Notes: a model not told the origin generated them from the letters alone. A stretch of DNA of 64,000 nt from Dugong dugon (GCA_030035585.1 CM057469.1:36176501-36240500), one strand, 5' to 3'; counted from the stretch's first letter, positions 1 to 10,706 are shown. Made by a program: numbers and translations.

Positions 1-540
1 AGAATATAAATTCTATGATAGCAGGGACCTAATTTGTCTTATTCACTATGAAAGCTATAAATTCTCATTCCAATTCAGGTCCACTAAAAACTTCACATAT
101 AACTTCAAAGAGTTCACATACCTATGAAAATGTATTCATAGACTGTAGCGTATATAAGAACTACAAATTAAGAAATTCTAACCTATGTATTTTCTTTCAC
201 GAATCTTAAAATTAAGCAAGTATCTGAGTCTTTACTACACACCTGGCACTGCAGAAGCAGAAAATATGGCCAACATTAGTTGTATACATTTAAAATACCT
301 CACTATTTTCCCATATGTTTTCAGGTCAATGCTATCAAAACAAATTTTCCAAATACTTCTGTTGTAACAAGAATTTTAGAAAACAGAATCATAAAACTTT
401 ATTGGTAAAAGAAACCTTAGAGAACATCTAGTTCCAGTCTAGCCAATTTTTCTGGATGACAGCTAACTTTTATCACGTCCCTACCAGTAACAAATATTAC
501 TAAGTTTTTTCAAACAACTCTTTTCATTTTATCCTTAAAA
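1..540. other. AT-rich unique sequence
   Basis: No recognisable repeat, exon or RNA gene is visible. The short open frames here are of chance length for AT-rich DNA. Confidence 0.5.
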
Positions 541-544
541 CCCA

Positions 545-705
545 AAGAAGTTGGAATTATTTTATTTTTTAAGAGAAACAGTATAAATAACATTCAGAGA
601 ACTTGTACAAGGTCACACAGGTAGTAAGTAGCAAAGACAAGACACAACAAACGCCAGGTCTACTTTATTCTTAAGCCTATGTCCTTTCCACTATACCATG
701 TGCCT
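545..705 (+). mobile_element. MIR SINE remnant
   Basis: The diagnostic MIR core is readable around AAGGTCACACAG followed by a tag similar to 'TAGTAAGTAGCAAAGAC', then a pyrimidine-rich stretch ending near CCACTATACCATG. MIRs are ancient tRNA-derived SINEs that were mobilised by LINE-2. The copy is diverged and 5' degraded, as expected for a fossil of pre-placental age. Confidence 0.7.
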
Positions 706-1340
706 GACATGGAGGAGACCAAAGACAAGAGAAGTAAAATAGTTTTGCTCAAAGTCATGCAGCTTGCTAATGGCAGGGTTTTAGTGCTTCCCCTCACCCC
801 CACACTGGATTACCTTGCACATAAACCCACCACTGAACCCCTGAAAGACTTTGAAAATATCCTTGACATATTAATACTAACAATATTTGGCCTAGATCAA
901 AGCATCAGTAAACCTTGGAAACAGTATGCAAAACTGCTTATATACACAAGCTCATTCTTCTGTGAAGAAGATCCATGGCTTTTACGGATTCTCAAAGGTG
1001 GTTTTTTTTTTTTAGAGGGAGAAAATAAGAATCACTGACCCAGACATAGCGAAATGAAATAAATGCTGAAAACATAAAAGCACCGAAAAAGTAGAAACAA
1101 ATTTATCTTAATATATACTTCTCTATTTATAATATAGTCTCAACAGATATTTAAAAATTATATAAAACAATTTAAAAGTAATACTCTTGTGGGTCAAAAT
1201 TTTTTTGAATGTTTACAGTGAAGTATCTTCCTCCACCTTTATCTACCATCCTCTTAGTTCCCAACCCACCTCTACAGATAAACCACTGTTATTACTTCCC
1301 TTTTAGTTTCTTTATGCATACAGACCGATATATAAATATT
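706..1340. other. Unique intergenic or intronic sequence
   Basis: No feature can be supported. A 119-codon open frame on the plus strand begins inside the MIR end and lacks codon bias or a recognisable domain, so it is treated as chance. Confidence 0.45.
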
Positions 1341-1344
1341 TCTT

Positions 1345-1925
1345 AGTCTCTCAGTGCTGCCCTAACAGAAATACCTCCAGTGGGTGTCTGTAACAAACAG
1401 AAATTTATTTCCTCATGGTTTAGGAAGCTAGAAGCCTGAATTCAGGACACCAACTCTAGGAAAAGGCTCTCTCTGCACTCTATGGGGTAAAACACTTGCC
1501 TCAGCTTCCTTAGCATTCTCATCAGCATTCCGTGGTGATTTCCACATGGCGATCTTTCCCCCATTTCTGCTTGCTTGCTTCTGTGCCTAATCTGCTCTTT
1601 TTATATCTCACCATCAATTGGCTTAAAACATGCCCTACACTGATATGGCCTCATTAACATAAAAAAGAAACCCTACTCTCAAATATCCATAGGTATAAAA
1701 AAACAAAAAACCCGTCGAGTCAATTCCTACTCATAGTCACCCTACAGACAGAGTAGAACTGCTCCACAGGGTTTCCAAGGAGCATCTGGTGGATTCAAAC
1801 TGCCAACCTTTTGGTTGGCAGCCAAACGCTCAACCACTGTGCCACCAGGGCCCCATCCAAAGGTATTGGGGTTAGGATTTACAACATATACTTCTGGGGG
1901 ATACAATTTAATTCATAACAAAATG
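1345..1925 (-). mobile_element. MLT1-like MaLR LTR, split by an AfroSINE
   Basis: Read on the minus strand, the segment has typical MaLR LTR ends. On the plus strand it runs from a block containing AACAGAAATTTATTTCCTC to a block containing GGGGTTAGGATTTACAACAT and ACAATTTAATTCATAACA. The second block resumes after an AfroSINE at 1697-1854, so the LTR predates the SINE. MaLR elements are ERVL-related LTR retrotransposons; this looks like a solo LTR with no coding region. A second copy of the same type lies at 47218-49590. The subfamily is not resolved. Confidence 0.65.
1697..1854 (-). mobile_element. AfroSINE copy, antisense
   Basis: This tRNA-derived SINE is inserted in reverse. The tail side reads CCCGTCGAGTCAATTCC and the head side ends GCCACCAGGGCCCC. 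A target-site duplication of 12 bp with one mismatch flanks it (ATCCATAGGTAT at 1685-1696; ATCCAAAGGTAT at 1855-1866). It interrupts the MLT1-like LTR. AfroSINEs are transcribed by RNA polymerase III from tRNA-like A and B boxes and depend on a LINE for retrotransposition. Confidence 0.9.
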
Positions 1926-2122
1926 TATATTAAATGCTGTTATTCACAACGCTTCTCTTCCCTCACTAAGCCAGTTTTCATTAGAAATTAGAGGTAGAAA
2001 CCATTTTCAATTTCCTGTAAAAGAATTAAAGATCAGTGATCTGACAAAAATATTTTATTGATATTTATTATGTGCCAGGTCCAGTACTGGAAATAAAAAA
2101 CGGTGAACAAAATGTCATTCCA

Positions 2123-2840
2123 AATGGACCACAGCTACCAAGGCCTCCACCAGACTGAGTCCAGTAGAGCTAGATGGTGCCTGGCTACCACCGACTGCTC
2201 TGACCAGGATCACAACAGAGGGTTCTGGACAGAGCTGGAGAAGGATGTAGAACAAAATTCTAACTCACACAAAAAAGCCCAGATTGACTGGCCTAAAGGG
2301 GACTGGAGAAACCCCAAGAGTATGGCCCCCAGACACCCTTTCAGCTCAGTGGTGAAGTCATTTCCGAGGTTCACCATTCAGCCAGGGAGTGGACAGCCCC
2401 AAAAACCAAATGGGACTAATGAGGCACAGCAGTCCAGCAACAAGGGCCAGAAGGGGACGGGAAAGCTGGTGATAGGGAACCCAAGGTTGAGTAAGGACAG
2501 TGTTGATGTGTTGTGAGGTTGTTAACCATTGTCATAGGGCAACATGTGTACTAACTGTTAAATGAGAACTATTTTGTTCTGTAAGCCTTCATCTAAAGTG
2601 AGAATAGCAGCACAACTGGAAAAGCGTAGTCAACGTCACTAAACTGTGCGTGTAAAAATTTTTGAAATAGTGTATCTTTGGCTATGTATATTTTTACAAA
2701 AAAAAAAAGGTCGAGAAGGGAGAGGGTTGACATGTTGTGGGGTTGTTAACCCATGTCATAAAACAATATGTGTACTACTGTTTCATGAGAAACTATTTGT
2801 TCTGTAAGCCTTCGCCTGAAGTACAATAAAAAAAATAAAA
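2123..2840 (+). mobile_element. 5'-truncated L1, 3' UTR only
   Basis: The segment matches the long 3' UTR seen in the other L1 tails of this window (text such as GACCACAGCTACCAAGG and CCCCCAGACACCC, then a terminal AATAAAAA tail). It is bounded by a perfect 12-bp duplication AATGTCATTCCA at 2111-2122 and 2841-2852, so both ends of the insertion are known. No ORF2 sequence is present. The tail contains two versions of a roughly 90-bp module (about 2505-2600 and 2728-2830), each ending in a TTCTGTAAGCCTTC-like block and separated by an A-rich tract. The 137-codon open frame at 2103-2516 is UTR sequence, not a gene. Confidence 0.88.
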
Positions 2841-2895
2841 AATGTCATTCCATGTCTACATGGCGCTTACATTTTTTCCTTCCCTAGATATAAAT

Positions 2896-3131
2896 GGCAA
2901 GATTTTGTCTCACAGACTTTGGACATGTTATTAGGAGGGACCAGTCCCTGGAGAAGGACATCATGCTTGGTAGAACAGAAGGTCAGTGAAAAAGAGGAAG
3001 ACCCTCAACAAGATGGACACAGTGGCTGCAACAACGGGCTCAAACATAGCAATACTGTGAGGCAGTGTTTCGTTCTGTTGTACACAGGGTTGCTAGGAGT
3101 CGGAACTGAGTCGATGGCACCTAACAACAAC
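2896..3131 (+). mobile_element. RTE-class LINE 3' end, sense
   Basis: A 236-bp 5'-truncated RTE (BovB-like) fragment covers the last codons of ORF2 (residues resembling HVIRRDQSLEKDIMLGRTEG) and the 3' UTR ending in CACCTAACAACAACA. The target-site duplication AGATATAAAT is perfect at 2886-2895 and 3132-3141. Its 3' terminus (AGTCGGAACTGAGTCGATGG) closely resembles the 3' end of the AfroSINE, which fits the SINE borrowing this LINE's machinery. Confidence 0.88.
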
Positions 3132-3278
3132 AGATATAAATCAATAATCACACACATAACTACAGGATTGCGAATTATGTTATGGTGATATATGAAGGAA
3201 AATACAGGGAGCAATGAGCACATATGAACAGAGGGAACTTGTCCAAACTGGGGCAGGGTGTGCAGAGCGTTATTTCCC

Positions 3279-4403
3279 TGTTGTTGTTAGGTGCCACTGA
3301 GTTAGTTCCGACTCAAAGCAACCCTAGGTATAACAGAACGAAACTCTGCTCAGTCCTGTACCATTCTCACAATCTTTGCTTGAGCCCACTGCTGCAGCCA
3401 CTATGTCAATCCATCTTGTTGAAGGTCATCCTCTTTTTCACTGACCCTCTACTTTACCAACCATGACGTCCTCAGTCATGTTATCAGGACTGGTTCCTCC
3501 TGATAACATGTCCAAAGTATGTGAGACAAAGTCTCACTGCCCTTGCTTCTAATGAGCATTCTGATTGTATTTCTTCCAAGACAGATTTGTTCATTCTTCT
3601 GACAGTCCATGGTATATTCGATACTGTTTGCCAACACCATAATTCAAAGGCATCAATTTTTCTTCGGTCTTCCTTATTCACTGTCCAGCTTACACATGCA
3701 TGCGAGCCAATGGAAAACACCATGGCTTGGGTCAGGCGCACCTTAGTCTTTAAAGTGACATCTCTGCTTTTTAACACTTGAAAGAGGTCTTCTGCAGCAG
3801 ATTTGCCCAATGCAATGTGTCTTTTGATTTCTGGACTGCTGCTTCCATGGGCATTGATTGTGGAGCCAAGTAAAATGAAATTCTTGACAACTTCCATCTT
3901 TTCTCCATTTATCATGATGTTGCTTACTGATCCAGTTGTGAGGATTTCTGTGCTCTTTATGTTGAGGTGTAATCTGTACTGAAGGCTGCAGTCTTTGATC
4001 TTCATCAGTAAATGCTTTCAGTCCTCTTTACTCTGAGCAAGCAAGGTTGTGTCACTTGCATATCACAGGTTGTTAATGAGTCTTCCAAAAATCCTGATGC
4101 CACACTGTTCTTCATATAGTCTAGCTTCTTAGATTATTTGCTCAGCATACAGACTGAATAAGTATGGTGAAAGGAAGCAACCCCGACTCACACCTTTCCT
4201 GACTTTAAACCATGCAGTATCCCCTTGTTCTGTTCGAACAACTGCCTCTTTGTCTATGTACAGGTTCCTCTTGAGCACAATTGTTTTGGAATTCCCATTC
4301 TTCTCAATGTTATCCATAATTTGTTATGATCCACACAGTTGAATGCCTCTGCATAGTCGATAAAACACAAGTAAACATCTTTCCGGTATTATCTGCTTTT
4401 AGC
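3279..4403 (-). pseudogene. RTE LINE reverse transcriptase C-terminal remnant, antisense
   Basis: On the minus strand this is the 3' half of an RTE element. Frames at 4005-3484 and 4317-4129 encode the end of the reverse transcriptase domain and the downstream ORF2 C-terminus, with recognisable segments such as KGVSRGCFLSPYLFSLYAEQ (the RT strand leading to the catalytic region) and LGSTINAHGSSSPEIKRHI. Stops and frameshifts break the frame between about 4010 and 4130, so it is dead. The 3' end is intact (GTTGTTGTTAGGTGCC-type terminus at 3280 on the plus strand); the 5' part is missing beyond about 4403. No clear target duplication was found. Confidence 0.85.
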
Positions 4404-5020
4404 CAGATGTAGGCTAAATGAAAGTTCTCATGGAAAGAATAATGTATAATATGTGTGTGTAGAGTCTATGTGAAGGGGAAGCATAACAACAGACTTGGCA
4501 AGTAAATGGGATATACTGAAATTGGGGAGCTAGAAGAAAAATAAAACAACAGCGGCAAAAAAAACAAAGCATAGAGCAAGTAAGAAAGGTATGAAATGAG
4601 CCTGAAGAATTAACAGGGACCAAATAATACAGAATCTTCTAACTCATATTGTGGAATTTGGTCATTATGTGAAGAATAATATGAAGCCACTGAAGGAGGT
4701 GACCCACTTCATTGTTTTGCTATGCCCCAATCAGCGATGTTATTCTCACTCATCATAGTCTACACTGGGAGATCTCTTCATGGCCCAAATAGGAAGTACA
4801 ATCTAATAACAAAATGTGATTTCTGTTTTTCACTCTTGGGCCCTGAAGCACCAATATGCTGTTATACCAGTATCACATCTGCTTTAAGAAAACCTGACAT
4901 GCAAAATTTCTAAAAGAGAACAGATAAATTACAATGATTGTTCGTATTACATAAAGATAGTTTACTTTACCAAAGTATTCATAACAGGATTCTTCTAAAA
5001 GAAGGCTAGGAATCTTTGTA
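4404..5020. other. Unassigned sequence
   Basis: Nothing can be supported here; the short frames on either strand have no recognisable similarity. Confidence 0.4.
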
Positions 5021-5024
5021 TTGA

Positions 5025-5260
5025 AAGAAACTGAAAACACTATATGTCCAGAAGCAGTGGAACAGCTAGATAAACACAGGTATACCCATACTGTGGAAAA
5101 GTAAGGAACAATTAAAAAGAGACAGATTTATGCATATAGAAACGGAAAGAGATTCAAGATATATTGTTAAGTAAAAACAAATCTTGCAGACCAATTTATA
5201 TGATATCATTTGTGTTGGAGGAGGGTAAAAAACCTTACATATTAATTAGTTTCTGTATTA
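5025..5260 (+). mobile_element. Old L1 ORF2 end / 3' UTR remnant
   Basis: Phrases typical of the distal end of mammalian L1 ORF2 and early 3' UTR are readable, for example TACCCATACTGTGG, ATTAAAAAGAGACAG and AGATATATTGTTAAGT followed by CATTTGTGTTGGAGG. It is diverged and contains no open frame. Confidence 0.6.
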
Positions 5261-5370
5261 CTGTATGTAAGAAAAAGGAAAGATAACTAACAAACTATTA
5301 ACAGCAGTCACACACTTAGACAACTTACAAAACATATATAATCATGAACTACCTATACACTGTACTTTTA

Positions 5371-5530
5371 CACAAATAGCGCGCACCCTCTGCATTTGTT
5401 TGCTAGCTGTGCCCCCACCCCCTGCGAGGCGCCGCCATGCCAATCCTCTTCCACCTGTACACTTATAAAAACATCTCATGGGAGGAGGGCGAGGCTGGCA
5501 AATAAACGCAGAAGGTGTGCGTTATTTGCA
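5371..5530. mobile_element. 160-bp palindromic MITE-like element with TA flanks
   Basis: Two arms of about 50 bp are inverted relative to each other: left arm 5371-5421 (contains CGCGCACCCTCTGCATTTG) and right arm 5480-5530 (reverse complement contains CGCACACCTTCTGCGTTTA), roughly 80% identical by eye. The arms are immediately bordered by TA at 5369-5370 and 5531-5532, the duplication made by Tc1/mariner-type transposases. The core is GC-rich inside an AT-rich neighbourhood and holds a TATAAAA box at about 5464. No transposase frame is present. The family was not recognised. Confidence 0.6.
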
Positions 5531-5559
5531 TAAAAATTCGGTAAGTGCAAATAAATTTG

Positions 5560-7119
5560 AAAGAATGAAAAAAACAGAGGAGCTAGAGTAATTATAGAAT
5601 ACGATTTAGGATACTTTTTTTAAAAATAAATTTAGTTTAAGACTATTCAAGACATTTTTCCTTATTAAACTAACCTTTTAAACATTTGGACAGCCAAATC
5701 ATCAAAACTTACTAGCTTTTTTCAGAGTTGATTAAAACTCTTCTTATAACTTTTCTATAATTTATCTCTTTCAAAGAATTAGCTTGGCTATATTAATTTT
5801 ATATATCACTTCCATCTCTATTAACTTAGTAAGATGAGGTATATAAATGCTAAACTCTTAGATTTTTCTAATAAAATAGTTCTTAGAGCTTTATTTCCTG
5901 TACAAGTCTTAAAAAGTTGTAGTCACATCTTTCTAATTTTTAAGATTGCAATTTTTAGAAAATTCATGAAATGCTTTTATATGGAAGACATTAAAATTGT
6001 TAAAAACCACAACTCACTGTGCAACATTCCAAATAAAAGTAAAGGTAAAATCAACTTTTATTTAATTACTTCTAAGCACAATAGACAACATAACAAACTT
6101 GACAGACTGAACATTCAGTTCTTCACTAAAAAGCATTCTTTTGACCATAAAGACAAATCTGAGAGACCAAAGAGAAAACAGTATTTAAAAAGTTTGGCCA
6201 TGCCTGGGAAATCGATGATTAAGCATAGTAAATCACTCTTATTCTATTTCACGGATGATACAATCATTAAACAAACATTTTTTACAGACTTTTAGTCTTA
6301 TTTAATTGTAGTTTCTAGATCTAAGAATTTAAACTACCTCGTTCTTTAAACATCCTTCTCCAAACTTCCAAACATTCTCCAAGCTTCTCAAAGACAGTTG
6401 TTTACATCATCTTCAACCACAAAACATATCTTAACCATACAAGGCACATGGAATAGTTAATGTAATAAACACTCTTTCAATCAAGAGCAAACATATGAAA
6501 CAAAATTACTAAAAACCAATATCCAGATTCTTTGAAATGTGAAATTCCTCAGAGCAAGGTTTTGTCAGGAAACTAACAAAAAAAAAAAAAAATCACAAAA
6601 CAAAAATCTTCCTAAACATAAACAGAAGATGAATGATGAACACTCTTTATTTCTAAAAAATCCAAAAAAGTTATGATTCTGCTGCTCTCTGACAAGAGCA
6701 ATGATTAACTTTCCCATAAATTTAAATAAGGTGTACTCTCCTACATAAATGGCAACATTTAATGATTTAACAGATATTACAGTATACAAATTAAATAGCA
6801 ATCAGTTCAAGACTTTGAAGAAATCTCAAATTCAAAAATATCATTATAGAATATAATTTCCCCAATAATACACATTTTAACACCAGGAAGAGTGCTCATA
6901 GAAAACGTTTTCAGGATTGCTTTATTTGGTTACATGTTGTTTTCATGTCACTGACTGGAGCCACTGTACAGAATCTGACATTTGACTATTTATCTAAAAC
7001 TTTTAAATTCTGCCCAAGAACCATCACCTTCTTAAAATTCTACGCTTTTATCATTACTACCATTTAACTTTCCTCAGGACTGCTTTTTTTTTTTTTTTAA
7101 ACAAAGAAATAAAGATCTT
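5560..7119. other. Long repeat-free AT-rich stretch
   Basis: About 1.6 kb shows no recognisable transposon, which is unusual in this window. A 153-codon plus-strand open frame at 5834-6295 is rich in Lys, Ile, Phe and Asn, as expected for translated AT-rich noise. The stretch could be the 3' UTR of a minus-strand transcript (see the candidate exon at 7141-7242), but this is inference. Confidence 0.35.
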
Positions 7120-7140
7120 ATCAACGTAAGAAAATTATTC

Positions 7141-7242
7141 TAACGAACAGCAAACAACAAGATCACTGACTCGTTTCTCCAGCTAAGCTCACTAGTATGC
7201 AGACACCAAACTGCAAACTTTGTAGCTGCTCGGTTCAAATCC
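7141..7242 (-). CDS. Candidate terminal exon of a minus-strand gene (speculative)
   Basis: On the minus strand a good splice acceptor (TTATTTTTCAG, with a CTCAC branch-like motif about 27 nt upstream) ends at 7243. Two frames follow: one opens for about 34 codons (beginning DMDLNRAATKFAVWC) to a stop near 7141, another for 18 codons (RHGFEPSSYK...). Position and strand agree with the minus-strand gene starting at the CpG island 29 kb away, and repeat-free DNA lies downstream. No homology was recognised; a chance acceptor is quite possible. Confidence 0.2.
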
Positions 7243-7454
7243 ATGTCTCTGAAAAATAACAAATAACTACATGGTGTGAGTCTCAAGGTTTAATGGTGAT
7301 TAAAGCAATTGCCAAAAGTCTACTATAGACAAAATTATGATGTCATGATGCACTTATTTTCTGAAAATCATTCATGTGTTAGACATTGTCCTAGATGTTT
7401 TCTCACGCCTCTCATATTTAAATGTTCACCATGAATCTAAACTACAATACTATA

Positions 7455-7715
7455 AATTACATTAATAACTAACATTGTTATGCACTAATTAGGTGCCAGA
7501 TATTACTTTCAGTGCTCTCTATATAGTGTCTAATTAATTAAATCTTCACAGCAATCTAGTAATGCAGTTTTTCTTCCCGTTTTAAAGATAAGGAAACCAA
7601 AATGCAATGCAGATAAGTACCCAAAATTACAAAGCTTGTATGTGGCAGGACCATGATTCAAACTCAGGACAACCTGACTCCCAAGCCCGTACTTTGAAAC
7701 CCTATAATTAATTTG
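7455..7715 (+). mobile_element. MIR SINE remnant
   Basis: MIR-like progression is visible: a TTAGGTGCCAGATATTACTT block, then AGATAAGGAAACC, then ATTCAAACTCAGGAC and CTGACTCCCAAGCCC near the 3' end. It is diverged and non-coding. Confidence 0.65.
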
Positions 7716-7739
7716 TGCTTCCTTACAGATAAAAGTTAA

Positions 7740-8290
7740 TAGTCATTAAGGAGAGGGAGCTTTCAGGGTGATGGAAATGTTCTAAAACTTGCTTGTGATG
7801 TTGTACAACACTCTAAATTTACTAAAAATCATTGAATTGTGCACTTAAAAATGAGTGAATTTTAACCCCCAAGACTATCGCCCTAATGTACCCTTTAAAC
7901 TTTTGTACTGAAACCACACCTGGAGGTCACCTTTCAGATAAATACGATTGGTTCATGAAATAAACAACATCACCTGTGAGTACTGTGCTCCTTTAAAAAA
8001 TCAGCTATATGAGACCAAATGGTCAACATTTACCTTAAAGCAAAGATGAGAAGGGGGAGGAGGGGTATGGAAGCTAGATTAATGGAAACGGAATAACCAG
8101 AATGGAAAAAATGAGAATGCTGGTACATTGTGGAAAATGTAATATCAGTGAGTAGTATGTATAGAAATTGTTAAATGGAAACCTAATTTGCTGTGTTAAC
8201 TTTCACCAAAAAACACAATAAAATATTATAATAAAAACATGAGTGAATTTTATGGTATGTAAATTATACTGCGATAAAGCTGTTAAAAAC
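7740..8290 (+). mobile_element. Old L1M 3' end, split by a younger L1 tail
   Basis: The left part (7740-7864) reads GGTGATGGAAATGTTC through CATTGAATTGTGCACTT, and the right part (8239-8290) resumes with GGTATGTAAATTATACTG and ATAAAGCTGTTAAAAA. Together they form the standard terminus of old mammalian L1s. The interruption at 7865-8238 is a second L1 tail. Confidence 0.75.
7865..8238 (+). mobile_element. L1 3' UTR tail nested in an older L1
   Basis: A 374-bp 5'-truncated tail with the ending TTTCACCAAAAAACACAA followed by TAAAATATTATAATAAAAA. It is bounded by a perfect 14-bp duplication ATGAGTGAATTTTA at 7851-7864 and 8239-8252, which also restores the host L1 across the junction. Similar tails occur at 26655-27388 and 55150-55302. 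Confidence 0.85.
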
Positions 8291-8479
8291 GATTATTAAA
8301 AGCCTTTTGTTAAAAAGTCTTAGTTTTGAGAGTTTTAAATATAGTAATTTAAGACTATAAAGACACTTCTCAGATTTGTTTTGTAAGTATAGTAACAGCC
8401 CTACTAGATAACTAAATTACATTGCTTTGAAGATTTCATTTAAAGATTGGTAAAAAAATTACTACCATCTCCTCTACAT

Positions 8480-8692
8480 TTGTTTTCCAGTTGCCATCAA
8501 GCTGACTCTGACTCATGACGACCCCATGTGTGTGAAGGAAGAATTATGCTCCATGGGGTTCTCAATGGTTGCTTTTTGAGAAGCAGATTATCAGGCCTTT
8601 CATCTGAGATGCCTGTAGGTAGACTCCTATCTCCAACCTTCTGGTCAGCAGCCAAGCGCATTAACTGTTTGCACCACCCAGAGACTGCATCT
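8480..8692 (-). mobile_element. AfroSINE, long variant, antisense
   Basis: The long AfroSINE form carries an extra central block (here GTTGCTTTTTGAGAAGCAG) between the tail domain and the tRNA-like head, and ends TTGCACCACCCAGAGACTGC. It is about 213 bp and heavily mutated, so fairly old. The open frames on both strands across it are not genes. Confidence 0.85.
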
Positions 8693-8744
8693 CCTCTACT
8701 ACAGGTGCATTTTATATGCCTCTGATTTAGAGGCCAAAATGGAA

Positions 8745-8905
8745 ATTGAAATTCATCAAGCATTTACTCTGAGCTAGCCACTACTCTGAGGTATTATTAT
8801 ACCCATTTTACAGATAATGACTACTGAGGTTCAGCAGCATTAACTAACTTGCCCAAAGCTAACAAATTGTTGAGCTAAGATTAAAACCCAAATCTTAACT
8901 GAATT
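8745..8905 (+). mobile_element. MIR SINE remnant
   Basis: Text such as CATTTTACAGATAATGA, GAGGTTCAGCAGCATTAACT and TTGCCCAAAGCTAACAAATT matches the MIR core and 3' region. It directly follows an AfroSINE. Confidence 0.65.
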
Positions 8906-10700
8906 CGAATTGTAAGTTGCCCCGTGAAAGATATATGAAGATTTTTTTCTGTAAGAAGAAAATCTTGGACCCCTCCCGCATCATGAAATGAGTTTTTGAC
9001 TCATTATTCTTTACCTTAGCTTGATTTCTATTTCTCGGGAACATTTCCATAGCAACCAATATGCATGGCAACATCAAAAAACATTTTTAACTATTTTTAA
9101 AAATGAAGCTAGAAACAGGAAAAACACAAAGAAAAAATACAAATGGAAGCTAATCAGAACATTATTAGTGTTAATTCTCAGCAGAGCATCAATTAATTTA
9201 CCGATGAAACAGCAGTCTGAGATTTGAGACTTGAGGTTTTCCTAGCGATAATACCCTGTGAAGAAAGACCCGATTTTGATTGCAAATATCTCTTCCTAAA
9301 ATATATGGATTAAACTGTAACCCTATGCTATATATAATATCCTAGACATAAATAATTAATATGTTAATGTTGGCACAAATGGACAAGTACTTGGGACAGG
9401 CGTGAAGAGAAGGATTTCAAATTTAGGGAGGCGGGGGAGGGCTTGAAATATAGAACTTGATAAAGAATGGTTGAAGAAAGCTGCAAAAGGTTAATTTATG
9501 TGGTTTACTTTCCCAATGTTCAGAGGGACAAAAATAAACATTTTATCACCAACACAATACCGGATTTATGAGGAGAAAAGGTAAGGAAGGGATAAAACCA
9601 TTCAAGGAGAAGCTGCCTGACATGAGGTTGAAACACAGTATTTCAGTACTAGAGATGAATGACAGCCTCTAACTTTACATACTGTACATAGTTTCAGCTT
9701 CCAGGTCCCTATACAACAGAGCAAGTTATACATTGTGCATAAATGTGCTATACTAAAGAGTACATTAGCAGTTACTGAATACTTGGCAGAATGAAAAGGC
9801 CAAACTCAAAAGCAACATCTTTAAAGGAATGCTGTGGTACAAGCAAGGAAAACTGACCCATTATAGCAAAAACAGAAAATAGCTATTTATTTTTTCAGTT
9901 TTAGCATTAACACTATACTCTGTTGAATACTGTATATACTACACTGTTAAGTAAGTAAATATGCCATCACCATTTAGTGACAGTCCAAACACCAAGGACG
10001 TAATGAGAATTGATAACAAAAATCAAGAAAATGTTGGAATACCCTAGGCATTTTAGTTATCTTGTTAACTGCTTTTAAGAGAAACACCCAGATTATCCTT
10101 CACTACTTTTTAAATGCCTGGTGATTTTCAATAGTCATTCAGTACATCTCTACGCAATTCCATACAGAGAGGAATTACAGTGTTACAGTTTTTCAACATG
10201 GTTTCAGTAATGATGATCGGAAAGAAAAACGGTAATAATAACAAATAATCAAAAGTTGAGATCAATGGAATTGTTTGATGTCACAGTCTAGGAAACAAGT
10301 GTCTGATGATGACAATGGAGACTTTAACTGTTCACTAATAATGAAATTAAATGCAAATTTCTAAAACTAGCTGTTTCCTTTGTGAAAGCTGATGTCTCCT
10401 TCTTAGTTTAAAGCTCTTTTCTAAATCATAAAGGTATGTCAGCCCCAGTACAAAAGATTCATGAATAAATTTTGAAGACTAGGCCAACTATTTTAACAAG
10501 ACTTTAAATAGTTTTTTGAGTTATATTTTGATATCAGTCAGTCCTCCTGTTGCAATAATGGTTTATTTTTATGATGGAAATTTGCTCCTCCTGTCCACAG
10601 AAGTTATTCTGAGACACAATGACAAATCTGACTGGCAAGTATTCAATAATTTTGAATGTAGGGGTATATGTTCAGAATGAAAAGAAAATTTAACCTACAC
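8906..10700. other. Mostly unique sequence
   Basis: About 1.8 kb without a recognised repeat, exon or RNA gene. Scattered short open frames are unremarkable. It probably belongs to an intron of the minus-strand gene if that gene extends this far. Confidence 0.4.
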
Positions 10701-10706
10701 TATGAT

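Noticed and set aside
679..1038. 119-codon plus-strand frame
   Set aside because: Starts inside a MIR end and has no domain or context.
2103..2516. 137-codon plus-strand frame
   Set aside because: Lies within the L1 3' UTR and starts in the target-site duplication; related frames recur in the other L1 tails.
5834..6295. 153-codon plus-strand frame
   Set aside because: Composition is AT-noise (Lys, Ile, Phe, Asn, Ser), no domain, no promoter or splice context.
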